Origin: CAVRGQ01 sp963720785
Lineage (GTDB): Bacteria; Actinomycetota; Acidimicrobiia; IMCC26256; DASPTH01
Direction of reading: 5' to 3'
Assembly: GCA_963720785.1 (NCBI GenBank)
Contig: CAVRGQ010000001.1
Location: forward strand, 54,682-118,681
DNA length: 64,000 bases
Positions 63,727 through 64,000 of the stretch are shown here, one piece after another (position 1 is the stretch's first letter; each line of letters starts with the position of its first letter). Below the pieces are notes generated by a model. That model was not told the origin of the DNA. It ran no database searches and saw nothing but the letters and a program-made list of their open reading frames with translations. The position numbers and the translations under genes were made by a program.

Positions 63727-64000
63727 GTGCCGCAGATGTCCCCTCCCCAGCACCAGGTCGGCTGCCGGCTCACCTTCGTGGTGACCGAGCCGGCCCGGTT
63801 CGCACTGCAGGTCGCCCCGGCCGCCACCGCGGGCGCCGTGCACGACGAACGACTGGCGATCACGCTCGACGGCACTCCCGTGACCGACGTGCGCGCGGAC
63901 CAGGGCGCCCATGGGGCCCGCATCCAGTTGTTCGCCACGGACCCTGGTCCGCTCACCATCGACTTCGCGACGGTGATCACCGCCGCCGAGGCCCCGCCGG
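63727..64000 (+). CDS. Transglutaminase-like family protein, N-terminal part, cut by window edge
   Basis: 91 residues visible from GTG 63727 (ATG 63736 is an alternative): HQVGCRLTFVVTEPARFALQ, VHDERLAITLDGTPVTDVRA, GARIQLFATDPGPLTIDFAT. This matches the N-terminal beta domain of bacterial transglutaminase-like proteins; the catalytic Cys-His-Asp core should lie beyond the edge. GACACT stands 6 nt before GTG 63727. These proteins are frequent partners of Anbu and alpha-E genes elsewhere. Confidence 0.75.
   Translation, partial: MPQMSPPQHQVGCRLTFVVTEPARFALQVAPAATAGAVHDERLAITLDGTPVTDVRADQGAHGARIQLFATDPGPLTIDFATVITAAEAPP

Overview
This is a very GC-rich bacterial segment whose codon use, gene order and families (a deazaflavin/F420-type LLM monooxygenase and PPOX protein, a homodimeric pyruvate dehydrogenase E1, a lipid-transfer thiolase with a DUF35 partner, a DUF1800/DUF1501 pair, a SARP-like regulator, the DXP isoprenoid pathway) point to an actinobacterium. 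An Acidimicrobiia-like soil or aquatic lineage is my best guess, but that is inference. There is no rRNA, one tRNA, no CRISPR array and no insertion sequence.

Layout. 1-9 kb: MmcQ/YjbR protein, membrane protein, kinase-like APH protein, lipase plus molybdopterin oxidoreductase, LLM oxidoreductase, SnoaL-like protein plus TIM-barrel isomerase, PPOX protein, epimerase. 9-13.3 kb: cysteine synthesis (cysK-cysE), thiolase plus DUF35, an Anbu proteasome-like peptidase. 13-21 kb: CsbD, membrane proteins, fatty-acid desaturase, a signal-less substrate-binding-like protein, a Tat-exported hydrolase, alcohol dehydrogenase, GYD protein. 21-31.5 kb: SEC-C protein, MazEF, a second signal-less substrate-binding-like protein, ArsR-SRPBCC, TetR, universal stress protein, cupredoxin, MFS exporter, GNAT, tautomerase. 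31.6-34.6 kb: an intact 988-residue SARP/AAA/TPR regulator. 35.2-38.3 kb: a small genomic island beside tRNA-Val(CAC), carrying AbiEi/AbiEii, an integrase without its catalytic domain, and a 40-bp direct repeat at each end. 38.4-54 kb: core metabolism (aceE, dxs), DUF1800/DUF1501, GT87 transferase, a double-headed CoA-transferase and two nitroreductases. 54-64 kb: LuxR plus STAS, metallo-hydrolase, YhhN, branched-chain-type binding protein, a three-gene redox operon behind a large MalT-like LuxR regulator, and the start of a transglutaminase-like protein.

Two window-wide patterns matter when reading the annotation. First, about two dozen genes are broken by single frameshifts. Every event that shifts the frame by +1 is repaired by restoring one CG/GC dinucleotide in a short CGCG-type tract, and most of the others are one-base losses in short homopolymers. 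I read these as consensus errors and annotate the genes as whole reading frames, giving the joint. Second, many first genes of transcription units carry an NANNNT hexamer 6-7 nt before the start codon, the signature of leaderless mRNAs. Operon-internal and other genes use a purine-rich ribosome binding site or stop/start overlap.

Genes that plausibly work together: cysK-cysE (cysteine); thiolase-DUF35 (acyl-CoA thiolysis or condensation); MazE-MazF; ArsR-SRPBCC; AbiEi-AbiEii; DUF1800-DUF1501; STAS-LuxR; and the MalT-like regulator with the 60.8 kb dyad and its three-gene operon.
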